A stretch of 64,000 bases of DNA from Rhodoplanes sp963724735 (GTDB taxonomy: Bacteria; Pseudomonadota; Alphaproteobacteria; Rhizobiales; Xanthobacteraceae), in NCBI GenBank assembly GCA_963724735.1, contig CAVRVX010000010.1:108159-172158 (forward strand), read 5' to 3'. The position numbers and the translations under genes are program-made. The notes beneath the pieces were generated by a model. It made no database searches. It was not told the DNA's origin and worked only from the letters and a program-made list of their open reading frames with translations. Position 1 is the first letter of the stretch; every line of letters begins with the position of its first letter. This document shows, one piece after another, positions 9,997 through 18,956 of this stretch.

Positions 9997-10260
9997 GCTC
10001 GCGATCCCGAATCCTTCAGTCCATCTGAAGGTCCGTCATAGAACATTTTGCGGCGGCGGGGAAAACGGGTTCGCCACACAAGAAGCGACCGTGCAGGAAG
10101 CCTCCGGACGCACCATTTGCGGATTGACATGCGGTGCGGCATCGCGAGCATGGCTCCGACATCTGCGCCCCGTCCGGTTGTCGCTGCCGTGCGGCGCAGA
10201 CGGTTCCGCTGATTAGGTTTGCGTCCAAATCACCAATCGTGTCGCCAGGGATCGAGCGCC

Positions 10261-10638
10261 ATGCGCCCGCGTTTTCTGCCCTCCGCCCGCGCCGGCAATT
10301 GGCTGCTGACGATCGGGTTTGTCGCTCTCCTCTACGCATTCTACCTGCGCTATCTCGTGATCGAGAACTCGACCGTCGGGCTTGCCTGCGACGCCGGCCA
10401 GGATAGCCTTGTCTGTCTTGCCCGCCTGGTTGCGACGCGGCTGTTCAGAGCGCAGGTGTTCGGCGCCGTCGCGGTGGGCGCGGCTGTCCTCAATCTTATT
10501 CGGCCCGCGTTGCCGCTGTTCGGCATTGCGCTAACGGCGACCGCCCTCGGGCTCGTGCTTTACAACGCCTCGCTCGCGGGGCTCGCCGCCGGCCTCATGA
10601 TCCTGAGCCTTGCGCGTCCCGCCCGCGCGCAAGAGTAA
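10261..10638 (+). CDS. Small integral membrane protein, hypothetical
   Basis: 125 residues from ATG at 10261; an upstream TTG at 10219 in the same frame is a less likely start. There are three to four hydrophobic helices: TIGFVALLYAFYLRYLVI, VFGAVAVGAAVLNLI and ALPLFGIALTATALGLVLYN with a following Ala/Leu helix. No family recognised. Its last 44 bp overlap the end of the convergent ndvC-like gene. It could take part in the neighbouring glucan locus, but only position suggests that. Confidence 0.65.
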   Translation: MRPRFLPSARAGNWLLTIGFVALLYAFYLRYLVIENSTVGLACDAGQDSLVCLARLVATRLFRAQVFGAVAVGAAVLNLIRPALPLFGIALTATALGLVLYNASLAGLAAGLMILSLARPARAQE

Positions 10639-12274
10639 TCGCGAGAGCGAAAAACGCCGCTGCGAGCCAAAGCGCTTGCCAATTGGCACGGCCTTCATTG
10701 AACGCGATGAAGATCGCAGAAAGCCCGAGCGCCCAGGCGGCGGCCGTCTCGGCGACAGCGCGCCTCCCCTCCTCCTTCGGGCCACGCACGCGACAGATGA
10801 GAAACGGAACGCCCGCCGCAGTCAGCGCCGCGAAGGGGAAGTCGCGGTAGCGCGGGTCGAAGACGAGACCGAGCGCCGTTTCGATTGCGACGAGAGTCAG
10901 AAGAATCAGCAGCCAGCCTGCGGCGCGGAGAAGCGGATCCGTGAGGTGCTCGTCGCGCGCGCCAACAAGGTGGGCAAACACCGGCAGCCGGTCGCCCCGC
11001 ACGAGCAGCGCCGAGGCGACAAGCGGCACGGCTGCGGCGAGCAGGCCGAACGCGGCGCCGCGGATCGACCCGCCCAGGCCGAGGCTCTCGATCATGGCGT
11101 TTTCGACCGTCCATCCGAACAGAATGCCGCCGACGAGAGCGATGAGAGTTACGGCGAGCCAAACGTCGACCGGGAGCTTGTCCGCCGCGCCTCCGCCTGC
11201 GACCCAGGCCGCGGCGAACACGAAACCGACAAACGCGATCCCCGCGAGCGCCTGCCAGACCCAGTAGGGATGGTTGGACACGGGCTCTCCCAGGAGAAAT
11301 TTGGGCGAGCGGCCGGTCGCGGTGAAAAGCCCCCAATAGCCGCCCACGGTTCCTTCAAGTTCGCGTTTCCACGACTGGTCGAACAACTCGATCAAATTGA
11401 CCGGGTAGCCGCGCTCGGTCGCGAGCGCGACCACGTCGCCGATCACCCGCGCCTGATTGGACGGCGAAGGCAACGCGCCTTGCCGCATGCGTCCTTGGCT
11501 CGGCCACCCGACCTCTCCGATCAGGATATTGCGGCCGGGAAATGCCGCCGCCACGCGTTGGCGGATCGAATCGACATGGGCGCTCGCCTCGCGCGCCGGA
11601 ACCGGCTCGTCTTCCCAATAAGGGAGAATGTGAATGGTGATGAAATCGGTCGCGGCCGCGAGGTCGCGATTGCGCAGCCAGTACTCCCAGACATCGGCGT
11701 AAGTCACCGGCACTGGCACCGCCGCCTTCACGCCGCGAATGACTTGCGCGAGATCGCCGGCCGAAAGCTCTCCGCGCAGGAGAACCTCGTTGCCGACCAC
11801 GACCGCTTTGATCACGTGCGGGTAGCGATTGGCGAGCGCGACGACGCCGTCGATCCCGATCTTGTTGGTGACGCGATTGCTGGACAGCCAAAGGCCTTGG
11901 ATGACCTTCAGTCCGAACTGCTCGGCAACTGCCGGGATTTGATCAAGCCCATGCGCGATCGAGTAGGTTCGCACGCATTTGGTGACGCGCGCGAGCCGCG
12001 CCAGATCCTCCTCGACTTGCCAGCGTTCAATTCGAGTGCCGAGCGCGAGCGGGCTCTGGCCATCGCGGAATGGAGCATACGACAGGCATTCGATCTTGCC
12101 ATCCGCGGCTCGCACGGCAGCCGACGGTTGGACGGGCCGGCCCATCCACCACCATGTCACCGCGACCACGACCAGGGCGACACCGAACAGGCTGAGCGGC
12201 AGGCGCATCGACCGGCCGTTGAGTCCCAAACGCGACGCCACTTTGCCCCTCGTATCGAATGCGGCTTTATCCAT
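10595..12274 (-). CDS. ndvC: GH17-type beta-glucan synthesis membrane protein, NdvC-like
   Basis: About 559 residues from ATG at 12274 (a TTG at 12304 would add 10). There is one N-terminal membrane anchor, then a glycoside hydrolase 17-like domain with VVVGNEVLLRGE (acid/base Glu) and LIGEVGWPSQG (nucleophile Glu), then about eight C-terminal transmembrane helices. In Bradyrhizobium, NdvC (about 62 kDa) is needed for the beta-1,6 linkages of cyclic beta-(1,3),(1,6)-glucans. The size, GH17-like domain and location next to a GH17-GT2 fusion fit. It is divergent from the ndvD-like and ndvB-like genes. Confidence 0.75.
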   Translation of the reverse strand: MDKAAFDTRGKVASRLGLNGRSMRLPLSLFGVALVVVAVTWWWMGRPVQPSAAVRAADGKIECLSYAPFRDGQSPLALGTRIERWQVEEDLARLARVTKCVRTYSIAHGLDQIPAVAEQFGLKVIQGLWLSSNRVTNKIGIDGVVALANRYPHVIKAVVVGNEVLLRGELSAGDLAQVIRGVKAAVPVPVTYADVWEYWLRNRDLAAATDFITIHILPYWEDEPVPAREASAHVDSIRQRVAAAFPGRNILIGEVGWPSQGRMRQGALPSPSNQARVIGDVVALATERGYPVNLIELFDQSWKRELEGTVGGYWGLFTATGRSPKFLLGEPVSNHPYWVWQALAGIAFVGFVFAAAWVAGGGAADKLPVDVWLAVTLIALVGGILFGWTVENAMIESLGLGGSIRGAAFGLLAAAVPLVASALLVRGDRLPVFAHLVGARDEHLTDPLLRAAGWLLILLTLVAIETALGLVFDPRYRDFPFAALTAAGVPFLICRVRGPKEEGRRAVAETAAAWALGLSAIFIAFNEGRANWQALWLAAAFFALAITLARGRDAQGSGS

Positions 12275-12409
12275 GCTGCTCGCAGCCCTAGACAGAGGAT
12301 ACAAGTTCGGCCATTACGCCCAAGACTTCGCGTGCGGGCCATGCCATGATGCCGGCCAATTCCAATGGTGGCATCCTAACCATTCCGATTGTCATACCGC
12401 AGTAGAAAC

Positions 12410-12928
12410 ATGTCCTTCCCTGGCTTTCGAGCCGCTGCCGTCGGATCCTGTGCAGCGCTCGTTTTCGTTTTCCTCTCGGATCGCGCGCCGGCGCAGAGCG
12501 GCGACTTTTCAGCGGACACCAAATCGGCGGCAAGCCAAGCCGACGCGGCGAGGCAGGAAAAGAAGGCAAGGGCCGACCGGGCGGCGGAAGCGGGGCAATC
12601 TTTGAAGGGGCCGGCAGCCAATCCGGAATGTGTATGGCTGGGCGAGCGAGTGGTAGGCCTTTTGTGGCGCGATGACCTTGATACGGCGTTCCGCCATCTT
12701 GAGCTGTACGACCGCTTCGGATGTCCGGGCGGACAAGTGCAGACGACCTTCCGCTGCGTGGTTCGCCAGGGAAACATCGATCCCAAGGCCACTGAGACGT
12801 TGAACTCGCGAGTCCATTCGTGCTGGCTGGACCCGGAATTTGTTCCCGCACCCCCGCCAAGCGCTACGGCTGCGCCGACGCCGTCACCACCCCCACCGGG
12901 ACAGACCTCCCCGCCGAATTCCCGATAG
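12410..12928 (+). CDS. Secreted protein of the beta-glucan locus, NdvD-like position
   Basis: 172 residues from ATG at 12410. The signal peptide ends near APAQS. A middle domain with paired cysteines (PECVWLGERVVGLLW, RFGCPGG, TTFRCVV, HSCW) is followed by a Pro/Ser-rich tail. A small exported protein lies between the NdvB-like and NdvC-like genes in Bradyrhizobium (ndvD), and annotators often call such proteins beta-1-3,beta-1-6-glucan biosynthesis proteins. The assignment rests on position plus export, not on a motif I can prove. Confidence 0.65.
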   Translation: MSFPGFRAAAVGSCAALVFVFLSDRAPAQSGDFSADTKSAASQADAARQEKKARADRAAEAGQSLKGPAANPECVWLGERVVGLLWRDDLDTAFRHLELYDRFGCPGGQVQTTFRCVVRQGNIDPKATETLNSRVHSCWLDPEFVPAPPPSATAAPTPSPPPPGQTSPPNSR

Positions 12929-13110
12929 TATGGTTGGCTGGGCGGAGTTTCCCGTTGCGCACGGGCAATCGGCCTGCCTTCAAACTGCCATGCGTAGGCT
13001 GTACTTGAAGAAACTGGTTGCCGTGGATATAGCTCCGGCGGCGCTATGCTTGCGATCGGACCTAGGGGACAGGTTCGAGACCGCCCTCCCCCGCCCCATT
13101 TGGTAAATAC

Positions 13111-15789
13111 ATGCGCTCCGTCGCTGCCGTGGTCGCGGTTGTGGCGTGCCTGCACGCCGCCGCTTGGGCCATATGGGAAAGTCAGAGTTCGGCTCCTAAT
13201 ATTTCGGGTGTACTTTCGAGCGTATCCTATTCACCTTTCGAGGGCTCGACCCATCCCGACGATCCCGATAATCGACTGAGCATCGACAAGATTCGATCTG
13301 ACTTACGAGTTCTGTCGCCCTACGCGCGGTCATTGCGTACCTATTCATCGACCGGCGGCGTTGAGCTGGTCCCGCCTGTCGCCGCCGAGTTCGGCCTGAA
13401 AGTCTCAGTCGGCGCCTGGATCGACAAGGACGAGAAGCGGAACGAGCGCGAAATGCGCGCAGCCGTTGACCTCGTCCGCAAGAACCGCAATGTCAATGCG
13501 CTGGTCGTCGGCAACGAAACGATCTTCCGTGGCGAGCAATCCGTCGACGATCTCATCCGATTGATCCATCAGGCCAAGCGCGAGATCGGCGGCTCGGTGC
13601 CGGTTACCACCGGCGAAATTTGGCACGTCTGGATCGAGCATCCGGAGCTCGCCTCCGCGGTCGATTTCATCGCCGCCCACGTTCTGCCCTACTGGGAAGG
13701 CTTCTCGGCGAACCAGGCCGTCGACCAGGCGGAGATCATTTACAACCGGCTGCGCCAGGCATTTCCCGGCAAACGCATCGTCATCGCCGAATTCGGCTGG
13801 CCAAGTGCGGGCTATAATCGCAAGGCGGCCGAGCCGGGGCGCATCGAGCAGGCGACAGTGCTGCGCAATTTCGTCGCACGCGCCGAAGCGGTCGGCATGG
13901 ACTACAACATCATCGAAGCCTTCGACCAACCCTGGAAGAGCTTTGAAGGAAGCGTGGGCGCCTATTGGGGCCTGTTCGACGCCGCGCGCGAGCCCAAGTT
14001 CGCCTGGACCGGCGTGATCGGCGACCGCGACCATACCAAGATTGGCGCGATTGCCGTCGCCGTCGGCGTTTTGATGTCACTTCCCATTCTGGCGATCACC
14101 GGCGCGACGTTGCTGCAGACGCTGATGCTCGCCGTGTCCGCCAACGTGATCGGTGCCTGGGGAGCCGTCGTTTTCGACTACTGGAACGGGCATTACTTCG
14201 TCGTCGGAGCAGCGGCGGCGCTCGGCGTCGGGCTGCTGCTTCTTATCCCCCTGATCATGATCGCCATGTGGCGTGTCGACGAGATCGCCGACGTGCTGTT
14301 CGGACGCAGACCGGTGCGGCTGCTCAGCGGAACCGACGGCGCAGCCGCCTACGCGCCGAAAGTGTCGATCCACGTGCCGGCCTATATGGAGCCGCCCGAG
14401 ATGTTGAAGGCGACTCTCGATGCGGTCGCTCGGCTCGATTATCCGAATTTCGAATGCGTCGTCGTCATCAACAACACCCCGGACCCGACGTTCTGGCGAC
14501 CGATCGAGGAACGCTGCCGCGAGCTCGGCGAGCGCTTCAAGTTCATCAACGCCGAGGAGATCGAGGGCTTCAAGGCCGGCGCGCTACGGCTTGCACTCAG
14601 CCACACGGCGCCCGACGCCGAAATCATCGGCGTGATTGACGCCGACTATACCGTTGAACCCGGCTGGCTGCGCGACCTCGTACCCGCCTTTGCCGACTCG
14701 CGGGTCGGCATGGTGCAGGCTCCGCAGGATCATCGCGACGGCGACAAGAGTGCGATGCATACCGCCATGAACGGCGAATATGCCGGGTTTTTCGATATCG
14801 GCATGGTCCAACGCAACGAAGCCAACGCGATTATCGCGCACGGCACGATGTGCTTAATCCGCCGCGCCGCGCTGGAAAGCGCAGGCGGCTGGTCGAGCGA
14901 CACGATCTGCGAAGACACCGATCTCGGCCTGTCGATCCTCGAACAAGGTTGGCTGACGCATTACACCAACCATCGTTATGGTCATGGCCTGCTGCCGGAC
15001 AGCTTTGAAGCGTTCAAGAAGCAGCGCCACCGCTGGGCCTATGGCGGTTTCCAGATCATCCGCAAGCACTGGCGGCGCTTCCTGCCCGGCATGACCCGCC
15101 TCTCGTCCGAGCAGAAGCGCCAATTCACGTTCGGTTGGCTCAACTGGCTGGGGGCCGAAAGCGTCGGCGTCGTGCTGGCGATGCTGAACCTGGCCTGGGT
15201 CCCCGTCGTCGCGTTCGTCGGCATCGCCGTTCCGGACAAGGTGCTGACCGTGCCGATCCTCGCCGCCTCGGCCTTGTCGATCTTCCATTTCGTCGCGCTC
15301 TACCGCCGACGCGTGCGGATCGGTTCGCTCGAAGCGACCGGGTCGATGTTTGCGGCGATGGCGATGCAATGGACAGTGGCGCGGGCGGTGGCGTTCGGGC
15401 TGATCAAGGACCACCTGCCCTTCGTGCGCACGGCCAAGGGCGGATTTTCGCGCAAGCGGGTGTCGTTCCCGGCCTTCGACGAGGCGGTGTTCGGCGGGTT
15501 TCTCGTGCTCGGCGCGGCGATCGTCTTCTGGAGCAATTACGAGCAACAGGTGCGCGAGATCAACCTGTTCGGCGTCGTGCTCCTCGTCCAGAGCTTGCCG
15601 TTCCTCTCCGCCGTCGCATTCGCTCTGCTCGAACGCTCGCGCGTGAACGACTACGCCTTCTGGCGCACGGTCCAGAGCCGCACTGCGGACCTGCTGCAGC
15701 CCGGCGAGGTGGTGCAACCGGCGTTGGCTGAAGTCCGGGTGGAAATCGATAAGCCCGTCGTGCCGGAGAAACTGGTCGACACGCAATAG
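13111..15789 (+). CDS. ndvB: GH17-GT2 fusion: cyclic beta-(1,3)-glucan synthase, NdvB-like
   Basis: 892 residues (about 100 kDa, matching the 102-kDa Bradyrhizobium NdvB). The N-terminal membrane anchor is followed by a GH17 domain (about 35-300) with LVVGNETIFRGE near 134 and IAEFGWPSAG near 226. Two or three helices (about 310-390) lead to a family 2 glycosyltransferase (about 410-650) with VVVINNTPDP, DADYTVEPGW, CEDTDLGLSI and the KQRHRW acceptor motif; C-terminal helices span about 675-860. It should polymerise UDP-glucose to beta-1,3-glucan in the inner membrane, the GH17 part probably transferring or cyclising chains in the periplasm. These glucans serve osmotic adaptation and, in rhizobia, symbiosis. 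Confidence 0.85.
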   Translation: MRSVAAVVAVVACLHAAAWAIWESQSSAPNISGVLSSVSYSPFEGSTHPDDPDNRLSIDKIRSDLRVLSPYARSLRTYSSTGGVELVPPVAAEFGLKVSVGAWIDKDEKRNEREMRAAVDLVRKNRNVNALVVGNETIFRGEQSVDDLIRLIHQAKREIGGSVPVTTGEIWHVWIEHPELASAVDFIAAHVLPYWEGFSANQAVDQAEIIYNRLRQAFPGKRIVIAEFGWPSAGYNRKAAEPGRIEQATVLRNFVARAEAVGMDYNIIEAFDQPWKSFEGSVGAYWGLFDAAREPKFAWTGVIGDRDHTKIGAIAVAVGVLMSLPILAITGATLLQTLMLAVSANVIGAWGAVVFDYWNGHYFVVGAAAALGVGLLLLIPLIMIAMWRVDEIADVLFGRRPVRLLSGTDGAAAYAPKVSIHVPAYMEPPEMLKATLDAVARLDYPNFECVVVINNTPDPTFWRPIEERCRELGERFKFINAEEIEGFKAGALRLALSHTAPDAEIIGVIDADYTVEPGWLRDLVPAFADSRVGMVQAPQDHRDGDKSAMHTAMNGEYAGFFDIGMVQRNEANAIIAHGTMCLIRRAALESAGGWSSDTICEDTDLGLSILEQGWLTHYTNHRYGHGLLPDSFEAFKKQRHRWAYGGFQIIRKHWRRFLPGMTRLSSEQKRQFTFGWLNWLGAESVGVVLAMLNLAWVPVVAFVGIAVPDKVLTVPILAASALSIFHFVALYRRRVRIGSLEATGSMFAAMAMQWTVARAVAFGLIKDHLPFVRTAKGGFSRKRVSFPAFDEAVFGGFLVLGAAIVFWSNYEQQVREINLFGVVLLVQSLPFLSAVAFALLERSRVNDYAFWRTVQSRTADLLQPGEVVQPALAEVRVEIDKPVVPEKLVDTQ

Positions 15790-15816
15790 GCGGCGCGCCT
15801 TCGGCAGCCGGAGCCG

Positions 15817-16980
15817 TCAAGCCGCGAGTGCGGTTTCGACCAGCCGCACCCAATAGGATGCGCCGATCGGAATCGTTTCGTCGTTGAAGTCGTAGGCCGG
15901 GTGGTGCAGGCCCGCGCCGTCGCCATTGCCGACGAAGATGAAGGCGCCCGGCCGCGCCTGCAGCATATAGGCGAAGTCTTCCGCCCCCATGAGCGGCGGC
16001 ATCTCCCCCTCGACGCGTTCGGCGCCGACTACGTTGGCGGCGACCGACACGGCGAGTTGAGTTTGCCGCTCATGATTGGCGACCACCGGATAGCCCCGCT
16101 TGTAGGAGAGTTGCGCCTTGGCGCCGTGCAGCAGCGCGGTCCCTTCGACGATCCGATGTAGCCGCTCTTCCAACAGATCCCGCACCTTCGGCGTGAGGCT
16201 GCGCGCAGTGCCGCGCAGCAACGCAGTCTGCGGGATCACGTTGTCGGTGTTGCCGGCCTGGAACATGCAGATCGAGACGACCGCCGCCTCCAGCGGATCG
16301 ACATTGCGGGAGACGATCGACTGGATGGCGTTCACGATCTGCGCGCCCACCAGAACCGTGTCGACCGCAAGATGCGGGCGCGCCGCGTGCCCTCCCACGC
16401 CTTCGATGTTGATCGCGAGCGTGTCGGCCGAGGCCATGATCGGCCCGGGCCGGATCGCGAACTGGCCGACCGGCAAGCCGGGCAGGTTGTGCATTCCGTA
16501 CACTTCGTCGATCGCAAAGCGATCCATGAGGCCGTCGCGGATCATCGCCCGCGCTCCTGCGCCGCCCTCCTCCGCCGGCTGGAAGATGACGACGGCCGTA
16601 CCGGCGAAATTTCGCGTCTCGGCGAGATATTTCGCGGCGCCGAGCAGCATCGCGGTATGGCCGTCATGCCCGCACGCATGCATCTTGCCGGGCACGGTGG
16701 ACTTGTGGGGGAAATCGTTCGCCTCCAGGATCGGCAGCGCATCCATGTCGGCGCGCATTCCGATAGTCCGGCCGAAACCTTTTTGACCGCGAATCACGCC
16801 GACCACGCCGGTCTGGCCGATTCCCGTCGCGACCTCATCGCAGCCGATCGCCCGAAGCTGCTCGGCGACGAGCCCGGCGGTGCGATGAACGTCATAGCGC
16901 AGCTCCGGATGGGCGTGGATGTCGTGCCGCCAGGCGATGATTTCGGTATGCAGGTCGGCGATGCGGTTGACGATCGGCAT
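15817..16980 (-). CDS. M20 family metallopeptidase / amidohydrolase (hippurate hydrolase-like)
   Basis: 387 residues. Metal-binding motifs of the M20D group are present: RHDIHAHPEL, MRADMDALP, HACGHDGHTAML, FQPAEEGGAGA, the lid-domain GGHAARPH, and C-terminal MGAEDFAYM. Such enzymes remove N-acyl groups from amino acids (hippurate, IAA conjugates, N-acetyl amino acids) with a dinuclear metal centre. The substrate is not decidable here. It is convergent with ndvB and lies upstream of tRNA-Lys without obvious operon partners. Confidence 0.9.
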   Translation of the reverse strand: MPIVNRIADLHTEIIAWRHDIHAHPELRYDVHRTAGLVAEQLRAIGCDEVATGIGQTGVVGVIRGQKGFGRTIGMRADMDALPILEANDFPHKSTVPGKMHACGHDGHTAMLLGAAKYLAETRNFAGTAVVIFQPAEEGGAGARAMIRDGLMDRFAIDEVYGMHNLPGLPVGQFAIRPGPIMASADTLAINIEGVGGHAARPHLAVDTVLVGAQIVNAIQSIVSRNVDPLEAAVVSICMFQAGNTDNVIPQTALLRGTARSLTPKVRDLLEERLHRIVEGTALLHGAKAQLSYKRGYPVVANHERQTQLAVSVAANVVGAERVEGEMPPLMGAEDFAYMLQARPGAFIFVGNGDGAGLHHPAYDFNDETIPIGASYWVRLVETALAA

Positions 16981-17161
16981 TTTCGGTTCTCGCTGGGTCG
17001 GATTGCCCTCCCAATATCGTGCGGAGGACCACCGTGCGCCAGCGCCAGGTAGACGCGCGCGCGTACGAAGCCATCGCGGGCCGCGGACCGGCGACGTCTT
17101 GCCCTGGCCATCCCGCCGAGCTTGACCCGCCCGGAGGCGGCCCTTAACACACAGGCCATGC

Positions 17162-17237
17162 GAGCCCGTAGCTCAGTCGGTAGAGCACGTGACTTTTAAT
17201 CACGGGGTCGTGGGTTCGAGTCCCAGCGGGCTCACCA
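17162..17237 (+). tRNA. tRNA-Lys (anticodon TTT)
   Basis: A complete cloverleaf can be folded: acceptor GAGCCCG/CGGGCTC, anticodon stem CGTGA/TCACG with loop CTTTTAA (anticodon 17195-17197), T-arm GGTTCGAGTCC, and an encoded 3' CCA. Accessory DNA begins directly downstream, so it is a plausible insertion landmark. Its 3' end does not match the att-like tRNA-Thr fragment at 29896-29940. Confidence 0.97.
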
Positions 17238-17636
17238 ATATGGCGAAATTAAACAGAAGCTTAGCTTGTATGTCTTTGTTAGGTAGACAGGCTTAAGTGT
17301 TTGTGTCCGCAGAGTGTCCGCAAATCGCTCCGCCCGCCCGCGCAAAGCAAAGCGGCGGCAGCGATGCCGCCGCTCACCCCAAACACCCTAAACGCACCTA
17401 GTGCCGCTGCTCGATTGGCGCCATGCGCATGTACCGGTGCCCTCGATGCGATGGAGCCGCTCGGACTTCGCCCGCGCCGGCCTCGTCGCGCTTTGCCGGA
17501 CTGTTTCTGCTTCGGATTCGAGATCGACCGTCACGACGGATTACGATGAACGGAAGCTGTGTGCCACTTCCAGAAGTCGAGTGCCTCGCCGCCCTGCTCG
17601 TGTCATCGCGCCTCAGCGCGCCGGCTGCCGGCTCCC
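17238..17636. other. Accessory spacer with a vestigial small-gene start
   Basis: No gene is supported. Just after the tRNA is the doublet GTGTCCGCAGAGTGTCCGC. At about 17499-17575 a stretch is similar to 23160-23240 (shared CCGTCACGACGGATTACGAT, then a Met-rich start and CCACTT), which looks like a duplicated 5' region of a small gene; here the reading frame runs into low-complexity sequence. Confidence 0.4.
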
Positions 17637-18090
17637 GATATGGACCGCCTCAACGACCTTGCGGATTGAGTCGATCACGAGTTGAGGCTGCTCCTTGTGT
17701 ATCTCGTGGCCGCTGTTCGTGTTGTTGATGTGTTTCGCGTTCGGCACGAGCTTGGCGAGCCGATCCTGCGCCTCTTTCTGCGCGGCATTCGGTGACGTAG
17801 CCGAAGTCCGGCGGCACGTCAGCCGGCAGCTTGCCTGCCGCAATCATTGACGGGATTTGTGGCCCCCAGGCCGGGTCCGCAGACAATACGACCAGGGGGA
17901 GTGGACGCAGTGGCGGGGCGGCGCGCACCTGGTCGAAGCTGCGGTCCGGGTCGTTCCTTTCAAGGGCTGGGTAAAGCACGTTGCTTCCGTCATTGACAAG
18001 CTCGACGCGATCGGGCGCACGGACGCGGTCGCACATGCTGCCCGGCTCGGCATCATCGAGCTATGAAGCCATCTTGTCTTCTTAAAACTC
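17637..18090 (-). pseudogene. Alpha/beta-hydrolase remnant (C-terminal part, frameshifted)
   Basis: Two overlapping frames on the reverse strand join into one hydrolase C-terminus. One frame reads LPLVVLSADPAWGP then PADVPPDFGYVT. After a shift near 17790 the other reads AQKEAQDRLAKLVPN and TNSGHEIHKEQPQLV, where SGH supplies the catalytic His of the fold. The nucleophile elbow is absent, so the 5' half is lost. A broken esterase or hydrolase gene in the island is the best reading. Confidence 0.65.
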
Positions 18091-18440
18091 GGTACCGGAC
18101 ATTCGCCAGCAAGCCCGCTATTACGGGCGCTGGAGCCGACCTGCTTTATTTTGCGGGCACCATTTTGCGGCCGAGTTCTTCGGCCTGAATAGAGGGAGGC
18201 GGCAGAACAAGGACGACACGCCGATCGCCTTTTCCGCCGAGCACATGACCGCAGCGAAAGCTGAGAACCAGCTCTTTGGTTGAGCCCGCACGCCCATTGC
18301 CGACGTGAAGTGGAACTGAGCACGGGTTGTTGAAGTTGTCGAGGGCCGGCGCATCTTGCGGCGCGCTTGTAACGCGCCTATTCGGAAGGTGCCGGATAGG
18401 GTTGTGCCGTTGCAGCGACGGCATCGGAGGATATTTCGAC

Positions 18441-18833
18441 ATGCCAGTTAAGAAGCAAGCCCCTAAGCGAAGGCGTCAGAAGGAAGCCGTGCCGGTATTG
18501 GGAATCGTCGGCATGTCTTTGTCGCTGGCGAGCGGCGCATCCGCGGCAACCGGCGGCGCCGCGGGGGAGATGCCCTCGCAGAATAATGCATCGGGTCACC
18601 AAATCACCCTCACCGAGGAGGAAGTCTCTGACGTCAGCTTGGCGACCTTCTATGTCTTCGATAAGGAGAACGCCGGAACTCCCCGCCTCGGCGAACGATT
18701 TGCTCGAGGCTGCCGAGGCTGTGGAGGCTGCAGGGGCTGCAGGGGCTGCAGAGGCTGCAGGGGCTGCGGAGGCTGCGGAGGCTGCGGAGGTGGCGGCTGC
18801 TGCTTGTCATGGGGATATTGCCGCGTCTGCTAG
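18441..18833 (+). CDS. Gly/Cys-rich small protein with leader-like N-terminus (candidate modified-peptide precursor)
   Basis: 130 residues from ATG at 18441 with GGAGG 10 bp upstream. A basic N-terminus (KKQAPKRRRQK) leads to a hydrophobic Ala/Gly-rich segment (about 16-42, signal- or leader-like), then an acidic stretch EEEVSDVSLATFYVFDKEN (58-77), then a tail of 13 cysteines. Nine of these are spaced every third residue (91-115, GCR/GCG units), followed by GGGGCCLSWGYCRVC. Leader plus repetitive core is typical of ribosomally made modified peptides; a metal-binding role is the alternative. The neighbour downstream encodes a putative zinc protease. I do not recognise a named family, and no modifying enzyme lies next to it. 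Confidence 0.7.
   Translation: MPVKKQAPKRRRQKEAVPVLGIVGMSLSLASGASAATGGAAGEMPSQNNASGHQITLTEEEVSDVSLATFYVFDKENAGTPRLGERFARGCRGCGGCRGCRGCRGCRGCGGCGGCGGGGCCLSWGYCRVC
18706..18789 (+). repeat. Tandem 9-bp repeats encoding Gly-Cys-Xaa units
   Basis: About nine copies of a 9-bp unit (GGCTGC followed by AGG, CGA or GGA) encode the GCR/GCG repeats of the small protein. Units differ mostly at the third codon, so copy number can change by slippage without breaking frame. Confidence 0.85.
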
Positions 18834-18914
18834 ACTTGAGCTTTGCCCATAACATTGACAGACGCGGGTCGTCATGGCCGGGTTCGATCCGGTCAACCAT
18901 ATGTCGTTTACACA

Positions 18915-18943
18915 GCTGCCCGCTCGGATGCGTGGGCAGGCAG
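18915..18943 (+). other. Hairpin between the peptide gene and the protease gene
   Basis: CTGCCC (18916-18921) pairs with GGGCAG (18934-18939) around a 12-nt loop. Only a short T run follows, so a weak terminator or attenuator is possible; it could set different levels for the two genes. Confidence 0.35.
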
Positions 18944-18956
18944 CTTTGTCATATGA

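Noticed and set aside
10610..12349. 579-codon plus-strand open frame
   Set aside because: Antisense to the ndvC-like gene; highly charged low-complexity translation.
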